Positions 6,727-15,055 are shown, counted from the first letter of the stretch. The stretch is DNA of 38,706 nt from Deltaproteobacteria bacterium (GCA_016930215.1 JAFGHH010000046.1:1-38706); one strand, 5' to 3'. Numbers and translations are program-made. The notes: a model not told the origin generated them from the letters alone.

Positions 6727-8373
6727 GTGCCGACGATCCTGTACCTGTGCGGCACGCAGGACCCGCCGACGGTGGGCGCGCGGATCGCCCGCGAGGGGGA
6801 TGCCCGGTGGTTGCCCTCCGGGGAGTTGGAGGTGGCCCGCGGCGAGGGGGAGCAGCGGACGAGCTACCGTTTCCTGTTCCACGCCTCCGCAGCCAACGCG
6901 GCGGCCGAGCTGGCGCGCACGCTCTGCGACCTGGTGGTCGTCGACAACCGCCCCGACCCGCGCCGACCGTACCGCTCGTTCGCCGCGACGCCGGCCGGCA
7001 AGCTGCTGCCGGTGCTGTCGAGCCTGCGCGGCGGTTCGCGCAACGTGTCGCGGCGCCAGCTCGTGCTGCTGCTGTCGACGGGCGAGACCCTGGCGCGCGA
7101 CGTCTACGTGGCCGGCGCGATGAAGCTCGGCGGCTACGTGGTCGACCCGTTCGTCGAGCCCGACCGGCCCGGACAGGGGTTCCTCGACCAGCTCGCCACG
7201 ATGCTGGGGACCCGCCGGCCGGGGAAGCTGGCGCTGTGCCTGTCGGGGGGCGGGATCGAGGGCTTGATCTACGAGCTGGGCGTGCTGCGGGCGCTGGACG
7301 AGTTCCTCGTGAACCGCAAGATCCCCGACTTCGACATCTTCTGCGGCATCAGCGCCGGGGCCATCCTCGCCGCCTTCCTGGCCAACGGCGTGCCGGTCGC
7401 CGAGCTGATCGCCGGGTTCAAGGACGGCACGGAGACGCTCGATGCGGTCGACCGGTCGATCCTCTTCCACCCCAACGCCGGCGAACTCGTCGCGCGGCTC
7501 GGGGGCCTGGCGCGTGGCCTCCTGCGCCGGGCGCTCGGAGGACCCGGCGGCCTGCGGGCCGGGCCGGACGCGGCCGAGGGGCGGACCGCGTCCTCCCTGG
7601 CACGGTTCGACGTGATCGAGACCCTGATGCGGATCGTGCCCGGCGGGTTCTTCTCCGGCCACCGCCTGCGCTGGTACCTGGAGGAACAGCTCACCCGTGC
7701 CGGGCGCACCAACTGCTTCCGGCAGCTCCGCAAGGAACTGTACATCGGCGCCACCGACCAGGACTCGGGGCGCCCCGTCGTGTTCGGCGAGGCCGGCTAC
7801 CGCGACGTGCCGATCTCCCACGCCGTCCGCGCCTCGTCCGCCCTCGTGCCGTACTACCCACCCGAGCCGCTCCTCGGCCGGTACATGGTCGATGGGGCGT
7901 TCACGCGCACGACGAACTTCTCGGTGGCGATCCGGCACGGCGCGCGCCTGGTGACGATCGTCAACCCCTTCGTCCCGCTGCTCGGAGCCCGCCCCGGCGC
8001 GACCGACCGCGAGGGCGGCGCGTTCGCCGCGCTGCAGGGGGTCAAGGCGCTCGTCCACTCGCGCTTCGAACAGGCGTTCCTGCACATCGATGAGGTGTAC
8101 CCGGACGTGGATTTCCACGTCTTCATCCCGGAGGGGGAGGAGCTCGAGCAGTTGACCGGGACGCTGATGAAGTTCTTCTACCGCGTGGAGATCGCCGATT
8201 TGGCCTACGAACACACGATGGCGCGGCTGCGCCGGCAGATGCCGGGAATCGCCGAACAGTTCCGGCGGCACGGGTTGATCCTGCGCGACCCCCGGTCCGA
8301 GGAGCCGGTGGCGCTGTCCGGCCCGGCGCCGGCGGCTCCCGCGGTGCCGGACGTCGCCGCGCGGGCGGGTTGA
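6727..8373 (+). CDS. Patatin-like phospholipase with an unknown N-terminal domain
   Basis: A predicted lipid acyl hydrolase with a Ser-Asp dyad. The glycine-rich oxyanion loop LSGGGIEGL (about residue 171), the nucleophile elbow GISAG with Ser209, and the DGA motif with Asp389 are all present, so the enzyme should be active. Residues 1-165 precede the patatin fold, with alternating hydrophobic strands (LCDLVVVDNR, QLVLLLSTG) suggesting an alpha/beta domain I cannot name. No signal peptide is visible; it is probably cytosolic or membrane-surface. The GTG start is chosen because GGGAGG lies 6 bases upstream; earlier in-frame starts have none. The stop is 3 bases before the next gene, so the two form an operon. 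Substrate unknown. Confidence 0.82.
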   Translation: MPTILYLCGTQDPPTVGARIAREGDARWLPSGELEVARGEGEQRTSYRFLFHASAANAAAELARTLCDLVVVDNRPDPRRPYRSFAATPAGKLLPVLSSLRGGSRNVSRRQLVLLLSTGETLARDVYVAGAMKLGGYVVDPFVEPDRPGQGFLDQLATMLGTRRPGKLALCLSGGGIEGLIYELGVLRALDEFLVNRKIPDFDIFCGISAGAILAAFLANGVPVAELIAGFKDGTETLDAVDRSILFHPNAGELVARLGGLARGLLRRALGGPGGLRAGPDAAEGRTASSLARFDVIETLMRIVPGGFFSGHRLRWYLEEQLTRAGRTNCFRQLRKELYIGATDQDSGRPVVFGEAGYRDVPISHAVRASSALVPYYPPEPLLGRYMVDGAFTRTTNFSVAIRHGARLVTIVNPFVPLLGARPGATDREGGAFAALQGVKALVHSRFEQAFLHIDEVYPDVDFHVFIPEGEELEQLTGTLMKFFYRVEIADLAYEHTMARLRRQMPGIAEQFRRHGLILRDPRSEEPVALSGPAPAAPAVPDVAARAG

Positions 8374-8376
8374 GCG

Positions 8377-9216
8377 ATGGCCGCGCCCCGCGTCGTCTCC
8401 CTCGTCCCGTCCCTCACCGAGACCGTCTTCGCCCTCGGCGCCGGCCCGGCGCTCGTCGGCCGCACCCGCTACTGCGTCGAGCCGGCCGGCACGGTCGACA
8501 AGGTCCCGGCGCTCGGCGGGCCCAAGGACCCCGACGTCGCGGCGATCCTCGAGCTGCGGCCGACGCTGGTGCTGATGGGCGTCGAGGAGAACCGCCGCGA
8601 GGACTACGACCGGCTCCGCGCCGCGGGGCTCGACATCTTCCCCGCCCGCGTCCGCTCCGTCGGCGACGTCCCGCCGGTCGTCGTCGAGATCGGCCGCCGC
8701 CTCGGGGTGCTCGAGGCGGCCCGCGCCATGGCCTCGGAGATCGAAGGCGCCGCCGAGTCGGTGGTGACGTTCGTCGCCGACGTGCAGCGCCAGGCCGAGC
8801 AGGGGCTCCTGCACGCCTTCTGTCCGGTCTGGCGCGACCCGTGGATGGTCGCCTCCCAGGGCACCTACCTGGCCGACGTCCTGCGCCGCGTCGGCCTTCC
8901 CTCGCTGCTGCACCATCCCGAGTCGAGCGAGGGTTCCGCCTATCGCGAGGTCGGGCTGGACGAGATCGTCGAGGTCGACCCCGGGCTCGTGCTGCTGCCG
9001 AGCGAGCCGTATCCGTTCGGTACCGACGACCGCGACGAGATCCTCTCCTGGCCGCTGCGCGCCTCGCGCGAGGGCCAGGTCCACCTGGTCGACGGCCGGA
9101 TGCTGGCCTGGTACGGCGCGCGCACCGCCAGCGCCCTCCACGCCCTGTCGCTGCTGGCGCTGCGCTGGGTCGGGGCCGAGGACGACCCCAAGACCGCGCC
9201 GCCGACGATCCACTGA
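8377..9216 (+). CDS. BtuF-like helical-backbone metal-receptor protein, no signal peptide
   Basis: 279 residues of the cobalamin/siderophore-binding fold of ABC transporter receptors: an opening RVVSLVPSLTETVFALGAG strand-helix, VGRTRYC, a KDPDVAAILELRPTLVLMG segment, and a second lobe beginning around LLHAFCPVWRDPWM. Classical BtuF/FhuD proteins are exported, but this one begins directly with the first strand and has no signal peptide or lipobox, as in a known class of cytoplasmic relatives. No permease or ATPase gene lies nearby, so a transport role cannot be assumed; corrinoid or haem handling inside the cell is an alternative. It follows the patatin gene by 3 bases. Confidence 0.75.
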   Translation: MAAPRVVSLVPSLTETVFALGAGPALVGRTRYCVEPAGTVDKVPALGGPKDPDVAAILELRPTLVLMGVEENRREDYDRLRAAGLDIFPARVRSVGDVPPVVVEIGRRLGVLEAARAMASEIEGAAESVVTFVADVQRQAEQGLLHAFCPVWRDPWMVASQGTYLADVLRRVGLPSLLHHPESSEGSAYREVGLDEIVEVDPGLVLLPSEPYPFGTDDRDEILSWPLRASREGQVHLVDGRMLAWYGARTASALHALSLLALRWVGAEDDPKTAPPTIH

Positions 9217-9272
9217 CCGCGCAACGATCGCCCGCGGCCCCGCGATGTCCACCCGCCGAGGAGGACATCGCC

Positions 9273-10256
9273 ATGTCGCGCATCGAACTCAGGGAACGCG
9301 CCATCCAGGCCCTCGCCCTCGTGCCGCTCGGCCTGCTCGTCGCCGCCCTCTGCTGTCCCGCCACCGACCTCGAACCGCCTTGGAGCGACGCCGGGCCGGC
9401 GGACGGCGGCGGCGGCGTGGACGGCGGCGGCGGCGACGATCCCGCCGGCGACGCGGCCGACGCCCCGGCCGCGGGACCTCCCATGCTGGGCGCCGTGCGC
9501 TGCTCTCCACCCGAGATCGCCGCCGGATCGGTCTGCGTCGTGCTCGGCCAACGCTCGGCCACCGTCCGCTGGCGCACCGATCGGGCAGCCTACGGCCGGG
9601 CGGAGTGCCGCCAGCCCGAGGCGGTCGTGGTGACCGAGACCGCGGCCGCCACGGCCGACCCGCGCGTCGTGCTCGCCTCGCTCACGCCCGCCGTGCGCCA
9701 CGAGTGCTCGGTGGCGGCCGTGTCCGAGGAGGGCGAAACGCCGCTGGCCGCGTTCGCGCTCGAGACGCACGGCACCGGGCCGTGGGTCGCGCTGACCGAA
9801 GTGCTGGCCAACCCGGTGGGGTTGGAGCCCGCCCAGGAGTTCGTCGAGCTGGCGAACCTCGGCGAAGAACCGGTCGACCTGGCGGGCTGGTCGCTCTCCG
9901 ACGAGGCGGGCGGGGCGCCGCTGCCCGCCGGCACGGTCCTCGCCCCCGGCGAGGTCGCGCTGCTGGTCGCCGACGGCTACGAACCCGATGCGCCGGGCGA
10001 CCCGCCGGCCGCCCTCGACGCCCGGATCGTCCGCCTCGGCCGCTCGTTGGGGGTGCAGGGGCTGCGGAACTCCGGCGAAGCCGTCTTCCTGCTCGATCCC
10101 GCCGGCACCGTCGTCTCCAGCTACCCCAATCGGCTGGGCGCCTTCGCCGACGGCGTGTCGGTCGTGCGAGCGCCGCCGGAGTCGCCCGAGGCGGACGAGG
10201 GGGCCTGGACGACCTGCGGACCCGCGGGCCCGACCCCGGGCTCCCTCGAACCGTAG
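9273..10256 (+). CDS. Exported lamin-tail-domain (LTD) protein
   Basis: 327 residues. The N terminus has a basic start (MSRIELRERA) and a hydrophobic core (LVPLGLLVAALCC), that is, a signal peptide; the cysteines are not in a canonical lipobox, so lipid attachment is uncertain. A low-complexity Gly/Asp linker follows (about residues 45-75). Residues 80-165 resemble a fibronectin-type fold (ATVRWRTDRAAYGRAECR). Residues from about 170 hold the LTD signature: LTEVLANPVG, EFVELANLGEEPVDLAGWSLSDEAG, then LLVADGYEPD and LRNSGEAVFLLDPAG. LTDs in bacterial exported proteins are thought to act in surface adhesion or nucleic-acid binding. The ATG is preceded by GAGGAGGA. The gene stands 56 bases behind the BtuF-like gene. 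Confidence 0.75.
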   Translation: MSRIELRERAIQALALVPLGLLVAALCCPATDLEPPWSDAGPADGGGGVDGGGGDDPAGDAADAPAAGPPMLGAVRCSPPEIAAGSVCVVLGQRSATVRWRTDRAAYGRAECRQPEAVVVTETAAATADPRVVLASLTPAVRHECSVAAVSEEGETPLAAFALETHGTGPWVALTEVLANPVGLEPAQEFVELANLGEEPVDLAGWSLSDEAGGAPLPAGTVLAPGEVALLVADGYEPDAPGDPPAALDARIVRLGRSLGVQGLRNSGEAVFLLDPAGTVVSSYPNRLGAFADGVSVVRAPPESPEADEGAWTTCGPAGPTPGSLEP

Positions 10257-10373
10257 ACCCGCAACCCGAGCAGCCGTTCGGCGTTGCCGTGGCAGAAACG
10301 CTCGAAGGGGTCCCCGGTCGGGCCGCAACAAGAGCCTCGGGACGCCCGGGAACGACGGCGTTCAACTTTTCTC

Positions 10374-10402
10374 TTGACCCCCGGTCCCGGGTTCTACATT
10401 AT
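10374..10402 (+). promoter_or_regulatory. Promoter for the HU/IHF-type gene
   Basis: TTGACC and CATTAT are exactly 17 bases apart in an AT-richer patch, placing the RNA start near 10409 and a leader of about 65 bases. This is one of the best sigma-70 type promoters in the window. Confidence 0.65.
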
Positions 10403-10474
10403 CGGGAAGCCCAATAGGGTGGAGATCGCTCAGGAATCGGATCGCGTGTCCCGTACGACGTGGAGGAACTCTGG

Positions 10475-10798
10475 ATGACCAAGTCCGAGCTGATCGAGGC
10501 GGTGGCCGAGAAGACGAAGATGACCAAGAGCTCGGCCGAGATGGTGGTCAACGCGGTGTTCGACACCATGGCCGAAGCGCTCGAGCAGGGCAAGGGGATT
10601 GAGATCCGCGGATTCGGCAGCTTCACCGTGCGCAACTACCGCGCCTACTCCGGCCGGAATCCCCGGACCGGAGCGGCCGTGGACGTCACACCGAAGCGCC
10701 TGCCGTTCTTCCGCGTCGGCAAGGAAATGAAGCAGCAGGTCAACGACGCTTCCCCGGCCGACAAGAAACCCACGCCTTCCGAACCGCACCAGGCCTGA
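10475..10798 (+). CDS. HU/IHF-family DNA-bending protein
   Basis: 107 residues of a small basic nucleoid protein that dimerises and bends DNA. Seen: the MTKSELIEAVAEKTKMTKS opening helix, the GIEIRGFGSFTVRNY turn, and the DNA-inserting arm GRNPRTGAAVDV with its RNPxTG motif. These are close to IHF subunits, especially the beta type, as well as to HU. A Lys/Pro-rich tail of about 15 residues extends past the usual end. The ATG at 10475 is chosen because GGAGGA lies 7 bases before it; an in-frame GTG at 10460 would swallow that site. The gene has its own promoter, and the epimerase gene follows after 4 bases. Confidence 0.9.
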   Translation: MTKSELIEAVAEKTKMTKSSAEMVVNAVFDTMAEALEQGKGIEIRGFGSFTVRNYRAYSGRNPRTGAAVDVTPKRLPFFRVGKEMKQQVNDASPADKKPTPSEPHQA

Positions 10799-10802
10799 AC
10801 CG

Positions 10803-11873
10803 TTGGAATCGCAGCGGCCCGTCCTGGTGACCGGCGCGTCCGGGTTCATCGGCTGGCATGTCGTGCGCGAGTTGCGCCGACTCGAGCGGCCGGTGCGGGC
10901 GCTCGTGCGGACCGAGTCCCAGGTCCAGCAGCTGCGGTCGCTCGGGGTGGAACTGTACGTCGGCGACCTGCTCGAGCCGGAATCGCTCGTGGCGCCCGTC
11001 AAGGGCTGTTCGGCGGTCGTGCATCTGGCGGGGGTGATGCAGGGGGCGGACGAGGAGTCGTACCGGCGGGTCAACGTCGATGGGACGCTGAACCTGCTGG
11101 ACGCCGTGGCTCGCCACGGCCGCGGCGTGCGGCGCTTCGTTTTCGCGTCGAGTCTCGCGGCGCTCGGTCCGACCCGCGGCGCGGAGCCGCCGGACGAATC
11201 GGCGCCGCCGCATCCGTTGGGACCCTACGGTCGAACGAAGCTGGAGGCCGAGGCGGAGGTGCTCGAGCGGAAGGACCGTCTGGCGGTGACGGTGTTCCGG
11301 CCGCCCATCGTCTACGGGCCGCGGGATCGTAACCTTCTTCCGTATTTCCAACTCATCCGCGCCGGACTGCTGCTGTTGCCGGGGGGGGGCGACCAGCGGG
11401 TCGCGGTGCTCCACGCACGTGACCTGGCGACCGCCATGGTGACGGCGCTCGGGGCGAACCACCCGTCCGGGTCGGTGTTCCACCTGGCCGACGGGCCGGC
11501 TCGGAGGTTGCGGGACTTGGCCGAAGCGATTCGCCTGGCACAGGGGACCCCGGCGATTACCATTCGAATTCAAAGTGATACAATGCGCTGGGTGCGCCGG
11601 GCCGGCCGGCTCATGTTGCGCTGGACCTCACGGCTCCCGATGTGGTTTCATCCCGATTCGCTGGAGATGGTGCTGGCGGCGGGCTGGACCTGTGCGGACG
11701 GCCACCTGCGCCGGACGTTGGATTGGGAGCCGAAGGTCACGTTGCTGGAGGGGTTGGCGGAAACCGTGGAGTGGTATCGGGAGGCAGGATGGCTCCTGCG
11801 TCCCTGGGGCGGGCCGTTGAATCGGCGCGAGTTGCGACCGTCCAAGGCACCGCCTGGATCGAAACGATCCTGA
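10803..11873 (+). CDS. NAD-dependent epimerase/dehydratase (extended SDR)
   Basis: 356 residues. The dinucleotide-binding TGASGFIG motif is at the very start, then DLLEPESL, VVHLAGVM, a FVFASSLAALG strand with the active-site Ser, and the catalytic YGRTK (Tyr142, Lys146). Such enzymes act on sugar nucleotides or on sterol/flavonoid-type ketones; the substrate is not evident. The C-terminal region is longer than in simple sugar epimerases. The start is a TTG only 4 bases after the HU-type gene, with no good ribosome site, so translation probably depends on coupling. An AT-rich patch with a promoter-like TACAAT lies inside the gene near 11580. Confidence 0.82.
   Translation: MESQRPVLVTGASGFIGWHVVRELRRLERPVRALVRTESQVQQLRSLGVELYVGDLLEPESLVAPVKGCSAVVHLAGVMQGADEESYRRVNVDGTLNLLDAVARHGRGVRRFVFASSLAALGPTRGAEPPDESAPPHPLGPYGRTKLEAEAEVLERKDRLAVTVFRPPIVYGPRDRNLLPYFQLIRAGLLLLPGGGDQRVAVLHARDLATAMVTALGANHPSGSVFHLADGPARRLRDLAEAIRLAQGTPAITIRIQSDTMRWVRRAGRLMLRWTSRLPMWFHPDSLEMVLAAGWTCADGHLRRTLDWEPKVTLLEGLAETVEWYREAGWLLRPWGGPLNRRELRPSKAPPGSKRS
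11557..11584 (+). promoter_or_regulatory. Possible internal promoter in the epimerase gene
   Basis: TTACCA and TACAAT (5 of 6 of the -10 consensus) are 16 bases apart inside a local AT-rich island. It could feed the chalcone-isomerase-like gene about 310 bases downstream. Position inside a coding region makes it uncertain. Confidence 0.3.
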
Positions 11874-11892
11874 AGACGGGAGGGCAAGAACG

Positions 11893-12609
11893 ATGAAGAA
11901 GCGAATGCTGGGGATCACGGTGCTCGGGTTGCTCGTGGCCGGAGCGTTGTGGGCCGACGGGACGACGGTGACCGAGGCGGAGACCGGGAAGTCCTTCGAG
12001 TCGCACAAGGCGATCGGCGGGCAGGACCATACGCTGATCGGCGTCGGCGCGCGCGAGGCCTACGGCTCGTTCAACGTCTACGCGTCGGGCTTCTACGTCC
12101 AGACCGACTCGGCCGTCCGCTCGTGGCAGCGCTTCCTGGGCAACCAGGCGGCGTCGTTCGTGACCGACGGGCAGGTCAACTGGTCGGGGCTGAAGGACTC
12201 CAACACGCTCTACCAGTGGATCTACTCCGGGTCCTTCGGCAAGGCGATCTGGATGAAGTTCGTGCGCGACGTGACCGGCCAGCAGGTCATCGACGCCTAC
12301 AAGGACAGCCTCAGCCGCTCGCTCGACGACTACGAGACCGCCGTCACGCAGTCGCCGCTCAAGGACTTCATGGACGCCGCGAACCACGACGTCGCCAGCG
12401 GCCAGGAGATGCTGCTGTGGACGCGCGGCTCGAAGGTCTACCTCAAGTCGGGCTCGCGCGAGATCGTGGAGATCCCGGACGCGACCTCGATCATCCGCCC
12501 GATCTGGCGCATCTGGTTCGGGCCGAACCCGATCCAGGTGCCGCTGCGGCGCGGCATGGTGAACAACATCGAGAACCTCGGCGGACCGGCCGCGGCCGCC
12601 GCCGAGTAG
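11893..12609 (+). CDS. Exported chalcone-isomerase-like protein
   Basis: 238 residues: a signal peptide (MKKRMLGITVLGLLVAGALWADG), then a chalcone-isomerase-like domain. The typical strand pair TLIGVGAREAYGSFNVYASGFYV lies near residues 50-73 and the closing WRIWFGPNPIQVPLRRGMV near 205. In bacteria this family is periplasmic; members bind fatty acids or act in unknown ways, and few are true chalcone isomerases. The ATG is preceded by GGGAGGG. It follows the epimerase gene by 19 bases, and the pairing with an NAD-dependent reductase-like enzyme recalls flavonoid-type chemistry, but that is only suggestive. Confidence 0.75.
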   Translation: MKKRMLGITVLGLLVAGALWADGTTVTEAETGKSFESHKAIGGQDHTLIGVGAREAYGSFNVYASGFYVQTDSAVRSWQRFLGNQAASFVTDGQVNWSGLKDSNTLYQWIYSGSFGKAIWMKFVRDVTGQQVIDAYKDSLSRSLDDYETAVTQSPLKDFMDAANHDVASGQEMLLWTRGSKVYLKSGSREIVEIPDATSIIRPIWRIWFGPNPIQVPLRRGMVNNIENLGGPAAAAAE

Positions 12610-12654
12610 CCTTCCGCGCACGAGCCTTCCGCTTCGCCGCGCCTCGTCGGGCCC

Positions 12655-12683
12655 TTTCTCCGGGCCGGGGGAGCCTGTAGGCT
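12655..12683 (+). promoter_or_regulatory. Promoter for a possibly leaderless M19 dipeptidase mRNA
   Basis: A -10-like TAGGCT (12678-12683) ends 7 bases before the GTG start, so transcription would begin at or next to the start codon. A weak -35 match (TTTCTC) is 17 bases upstream. No clear ribosome site separates it from the gene. Confidence 0.35.
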
Positions 12684-12690
12684 GCGGGCC

Positions 12691-13683
12691 GTGGAGCGCG
12701 ACCTGCCGGCGGACGCCGCGGAACTGCTCGCCGGGCACCCCCCGATCGACCTGCACGCGGACACGCCGTCGCTGATGCGGCTGGGCTACGACTTCCTGCG
12801 GCGCCACCGGCCGTGGTTGCCCGGAGCCGCGCTCGGGTGGCACCTCGACCTGCCGCGGCTGCGGCAGGGCGGCTTCGGCGGGGTGTTCTTCGGCCTGGTC
12901 ACGGCGCCGGTGCGCCTGGGCGACCGCGTGGCGAGCGTGGAGCGGCAGCTCGGCCTCGTGGAGCGGGCGGCGGCGGCGAGCGGCGGGCGGCTCGAGCGGG
13001 CGGACGGTGCCGGCGGCTTCGCGGCGGCGGCCGGGCGGGGCGCCGTGGCCTACGCCTTCGGCCTGGAGGGCGCCCACGCGCTCGAAGGCCGGCTCGACCC
13101 GCTCGAGGGCTGGGCGCGGCGCGGGCTGCGCTACCTGACGGTGACGCATTTCTCCCGGAACGCGGCCGGCACGCCGCGCGTCGGCCTCGGCATGCGCCCC
13201 GACGACGGGCTGACGGGATTCGGACGAGCGCTGGTGGCGGCCTGCGAGGACCTCGGCATCACGCTCGACGTGGCCCACGCCTCGGTTCGCACGCGGGCCG
13301 ACGTGCTGGCGCAGGCGCGACGGCCGGTGATCGCCTCGCATGCGGGCGTCGCGGCGGTGCACCCGATGTGGCGCAACCTCGACGACGACGCGATCCGGGC
13401 GCTCGCCCGCACCGGCGGCGTGGTCGGCGTGATCTACGGCACGCAGTTTCTCGGCGGCCGCACCGCCGACGTCGTGGCGGCGCACCTCGAGCACCTGTGG
13501 CGGGTCGGCGGCGAGGACCTCCCGGCGCTCGGTTCGGACTGGGACGGCCTGATCCTCGTGCCGCGCGACCTGCGCGACCCGACGCAGATCGGCAACCTGG
13601 TCCGGGCGTTGCTCGACCGACGCGTTCCGGCGCGGGTGATCGGCAAGCTGCTCCGCGAGAACGTGCGACGGGTCTTCGACTAG
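12691..13683 (+). CDS. Membrane-dipeptidase-type metallohydrolase (peptidase M19)
   Basis: 330 residues of a zinc dipeptidase of the renal dipeptidase family, TIM-barrel fold. The metal ligands are recognisable: DLHADT (His22, Asp24), FGLEGAHAL with the bridging Glu, DVAHAS, and the ASHAGVAAVHP strand, then GSDWDG near the end. Substrates are usually dipeptides, including D-amino-acid ones. There is no signal peptide, so it is likely cytoplasmic. The GTG start has no clear ribosome site, and a -10-like box is only 7 bases upstream, suggesting a leaderless message. Its TAG stop overlaps the stop of the convergent DUF2505 gene. Confidence 0.85.
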   Translation: MERDLPADAAELLAGHPPIDLHADTPSLMRLGYDFLRRHRPWLPGAALGWHLDLPRLRQGGFGGVFFGLVTAPVRLGDRVASVERQLGLVERAAAASGGRLERADGAGGFAAAAGRGAVAYAFGLEGAHALEGRLDPLEGWARRGLRYLTVTHFSRNAAGTPRVGLGMRPDDGLTGFGRALVAACEDLGITLDVAHASVRTRADVLAQARRPVIASHAGVAAVHPMWRNLDDDAIRALARTGGVVGVIYGTQFLGGRTADVVAAHLEHLWRVGGEDLPALGSDWDGLILVPRDLRDPTQIGNLVRALLDRRVPARVIGKLLRENVRRVFD

Positions 13684-14186
13684 CCGTGGGATTTGGGGTA
13701 GTCGCCGAACAGGCGCGCCTCGCCGTCCAGCAGGCTCTTCGCCTTGCCGTAGATGATTCGCTCGGCGATCGCGCCGAGCAGCGGGAACTTGATCTTGAGC
13801 TCGCCGGCCAGCACCCGCTTCGTCCGGCCGCCGCCCGCGTCGGTGAACTCGATCGTCCCGGCGTTGGTCATCCGCGCCTGGACCCAGTCCAGGACCGGCA
13901 CGTTGCGGAACGTCTGCCGGCGGCTCGCCTTGTCGATCGTCGATTCCTCGACCCAGGCCATCGCTTCCGGCGGGACCTTCTTCGGTCCGACGCTCTTGAT
14001 GATCGGCTTGAGCTGGTAGTGCACGCGGCGCCGGACGGTGGTGCCCAGGTCCTCGACCGACAGCATCTCGATCCGGTCGACGTCCGGGTGGTGCTGCTGG
14101 AGGTACTCGTAGTAGGCCTGCTCCAGCATCACGCGCATCACGGTGTCGGGGTCCGCGGGGAGGGTGTGGACGATCTCGAAGTGCAT
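13680..14186 (-). CDS. DUF2505 / START-like domain protein
   Basis: 168 residues, cytosolic. It opens MHFEIVHTLPADPDTVMRVMLEQAYYEYL, the typical start of DUF2505 proteins, which share the SRPBCC/START lipid-binding fold. Further marks are TTVRRRVHYQLKP, ESTIDKASRRQTFRN and a closing helix RIIYGKAKSLLDGEARLF. No catalytic motif is known for the family; ligand binding is inferred. The ATG is preceded by AGGAG. It is convergent with the dipeptidase gene and the two stops share the tetramer CTAG. Confidence 0.75.
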   Translation of the reverse strand: MHFEIVHTLPADPDTVMRVMLEQAYYEYLQQHHPDVDRIEMLSVEDLGTTVRRRVHYQLKPIIKSVGPKKVPPEAMAWVEESTIDKASRRQTFRNVPVLDWVQARMTNAGTIEFTDAGGGRTKRVLAGELKIKFPLLGAIAERIIYGKAKSLLDGEARLFGDYPKSHG

Positions 14187-14265
14187 CGTGCTCTCCTTTC
14201 GGCGGTCCGGTGCGGCCGCGTCCCGGCCCGGCCGCGGGCTTCATAGCACGACCGGGCGGCAGGCC

Positions 14266-15045
14266 CTAGTCCCCGGCCGCGAGCAGTCCGCGGAGGGCGC
14301 GCGCGTCGTGCACGGCGTTGCCGCGGAAGTGGTTGTTGAAGAACGCCAGCACCGTCCCGGCCTTGGCCTCCAGCCGCCGCAGCCGGTCGCGCCACTCCGC
14401 CAGCTCCTCCGTCGAGTAGCGGTAGTCGTAGCGCTCGGCCGGGTCGTCGTGTTCGTACCACTTCGCGGCGTTGCGGCCGTGGAAGCGGACGTAGGCCGGC
14501 GGGGCGGGGACCCACAGCACGGGGGGGACCAGCCGCGGCAGGTCGGGCTGGTCGACGCAGCAGTAGCCGACGCCGAGCGACCGCAGCCAGCGGCGCACCT
14601 CGTCGCGGACCCAGCCGCGATTCCGGAACTCGAAGACCAGCGGCAGCCCGGCCAGCCGCTCGCGCAGCCGCTCGAGGTGCGCGCGGGCGTCGTGGTCGGG
14701 GTGCAGCGACTGGGGGAACTGTCCGAGCACGGCGAGCAGCCGTCCGCCGTCCACGAGCGGCCGCAGCGCCTCGAGGAACGCCCGGTAGGTCGCCTCGTCC
14801 GCGTTCCGGGCGTGGGTCATCGACCCGTGCAGCTTCAGCGTGAAGCCGAACCCGTCCGGCGTGCGGCGTACCAGGCCGGCCAGCGTCCGCGCTTCGGGCA
14901 TGCCGTAGTAGGTGTAGTTCAGCTCGACCAGGTCGAACTCCCGTGCGTACGTCTCCAGGAACCGCCGCTTGGGCAGCTCGCGCGGGTAGAGCACCTCGCG
15001 CCAATCCTCGTAGCCGAAGCCGCTGGTGCCGATGCGGATCGCCAT
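14266..15045 (-). CDS. DUF72 family protein (YecE-like)
   Basis: 259 residues with the usual TIM-barrel-like pattern: MAIRIGTSGFGYEDWREVLYP at the start, FDLVELNYTYYGMP, FTLKLHGSMTHA, LLAVLGQFPQSL, VFEFRNRGWV, YVRFHGRNAAKWYEHD and the closing FFNNHFRGNAVHDARAL. The function of the family is not established. The ATG at 15045 aligns with the family start. The gene is divergent from prmC, and an AT-rich stretch between them can serve both. Confidence 0.88.
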   Translation of the reverse strand: MAIRIGTSGFGYEDWREVLYPRELPKRRFLETYAREFDLVELNYTYYGMPEARTLAGLVRRTPDGFGFTLKLHGSMTHARNADEATYRAFLEALRPLVDGGRLLAVLGQFPQSLHPDHDARAHLERLRERLAGLPLVFEFRNRGWVRDEVRRWLRSLGVGYCCVDQPDLPRLVPPVLWVPAPPAYVRFHGRNAAKWYEHDDPAERYDYRYSTEELAEWRDRLRRLEAKAGTVLAFFNNHFRGNAVHDARALRGLLAAGD

Positions 15046-15055
15046 CCGTCGTCCG

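Noticed and set aside
8377-9216. Vitamin B12 uptake system.
   Set aside because: The BtuF-like protein has no signal peptide, no permease or ATPase gene is nearby, and no cobalamin riboswitch is visible.
6652-9252. A long minus-strand frame opposite the patatin and BtuF-like genes.
   Set aside because: Shadow frame; the plus-strand genes carry conserved motifs and ribosome sites.
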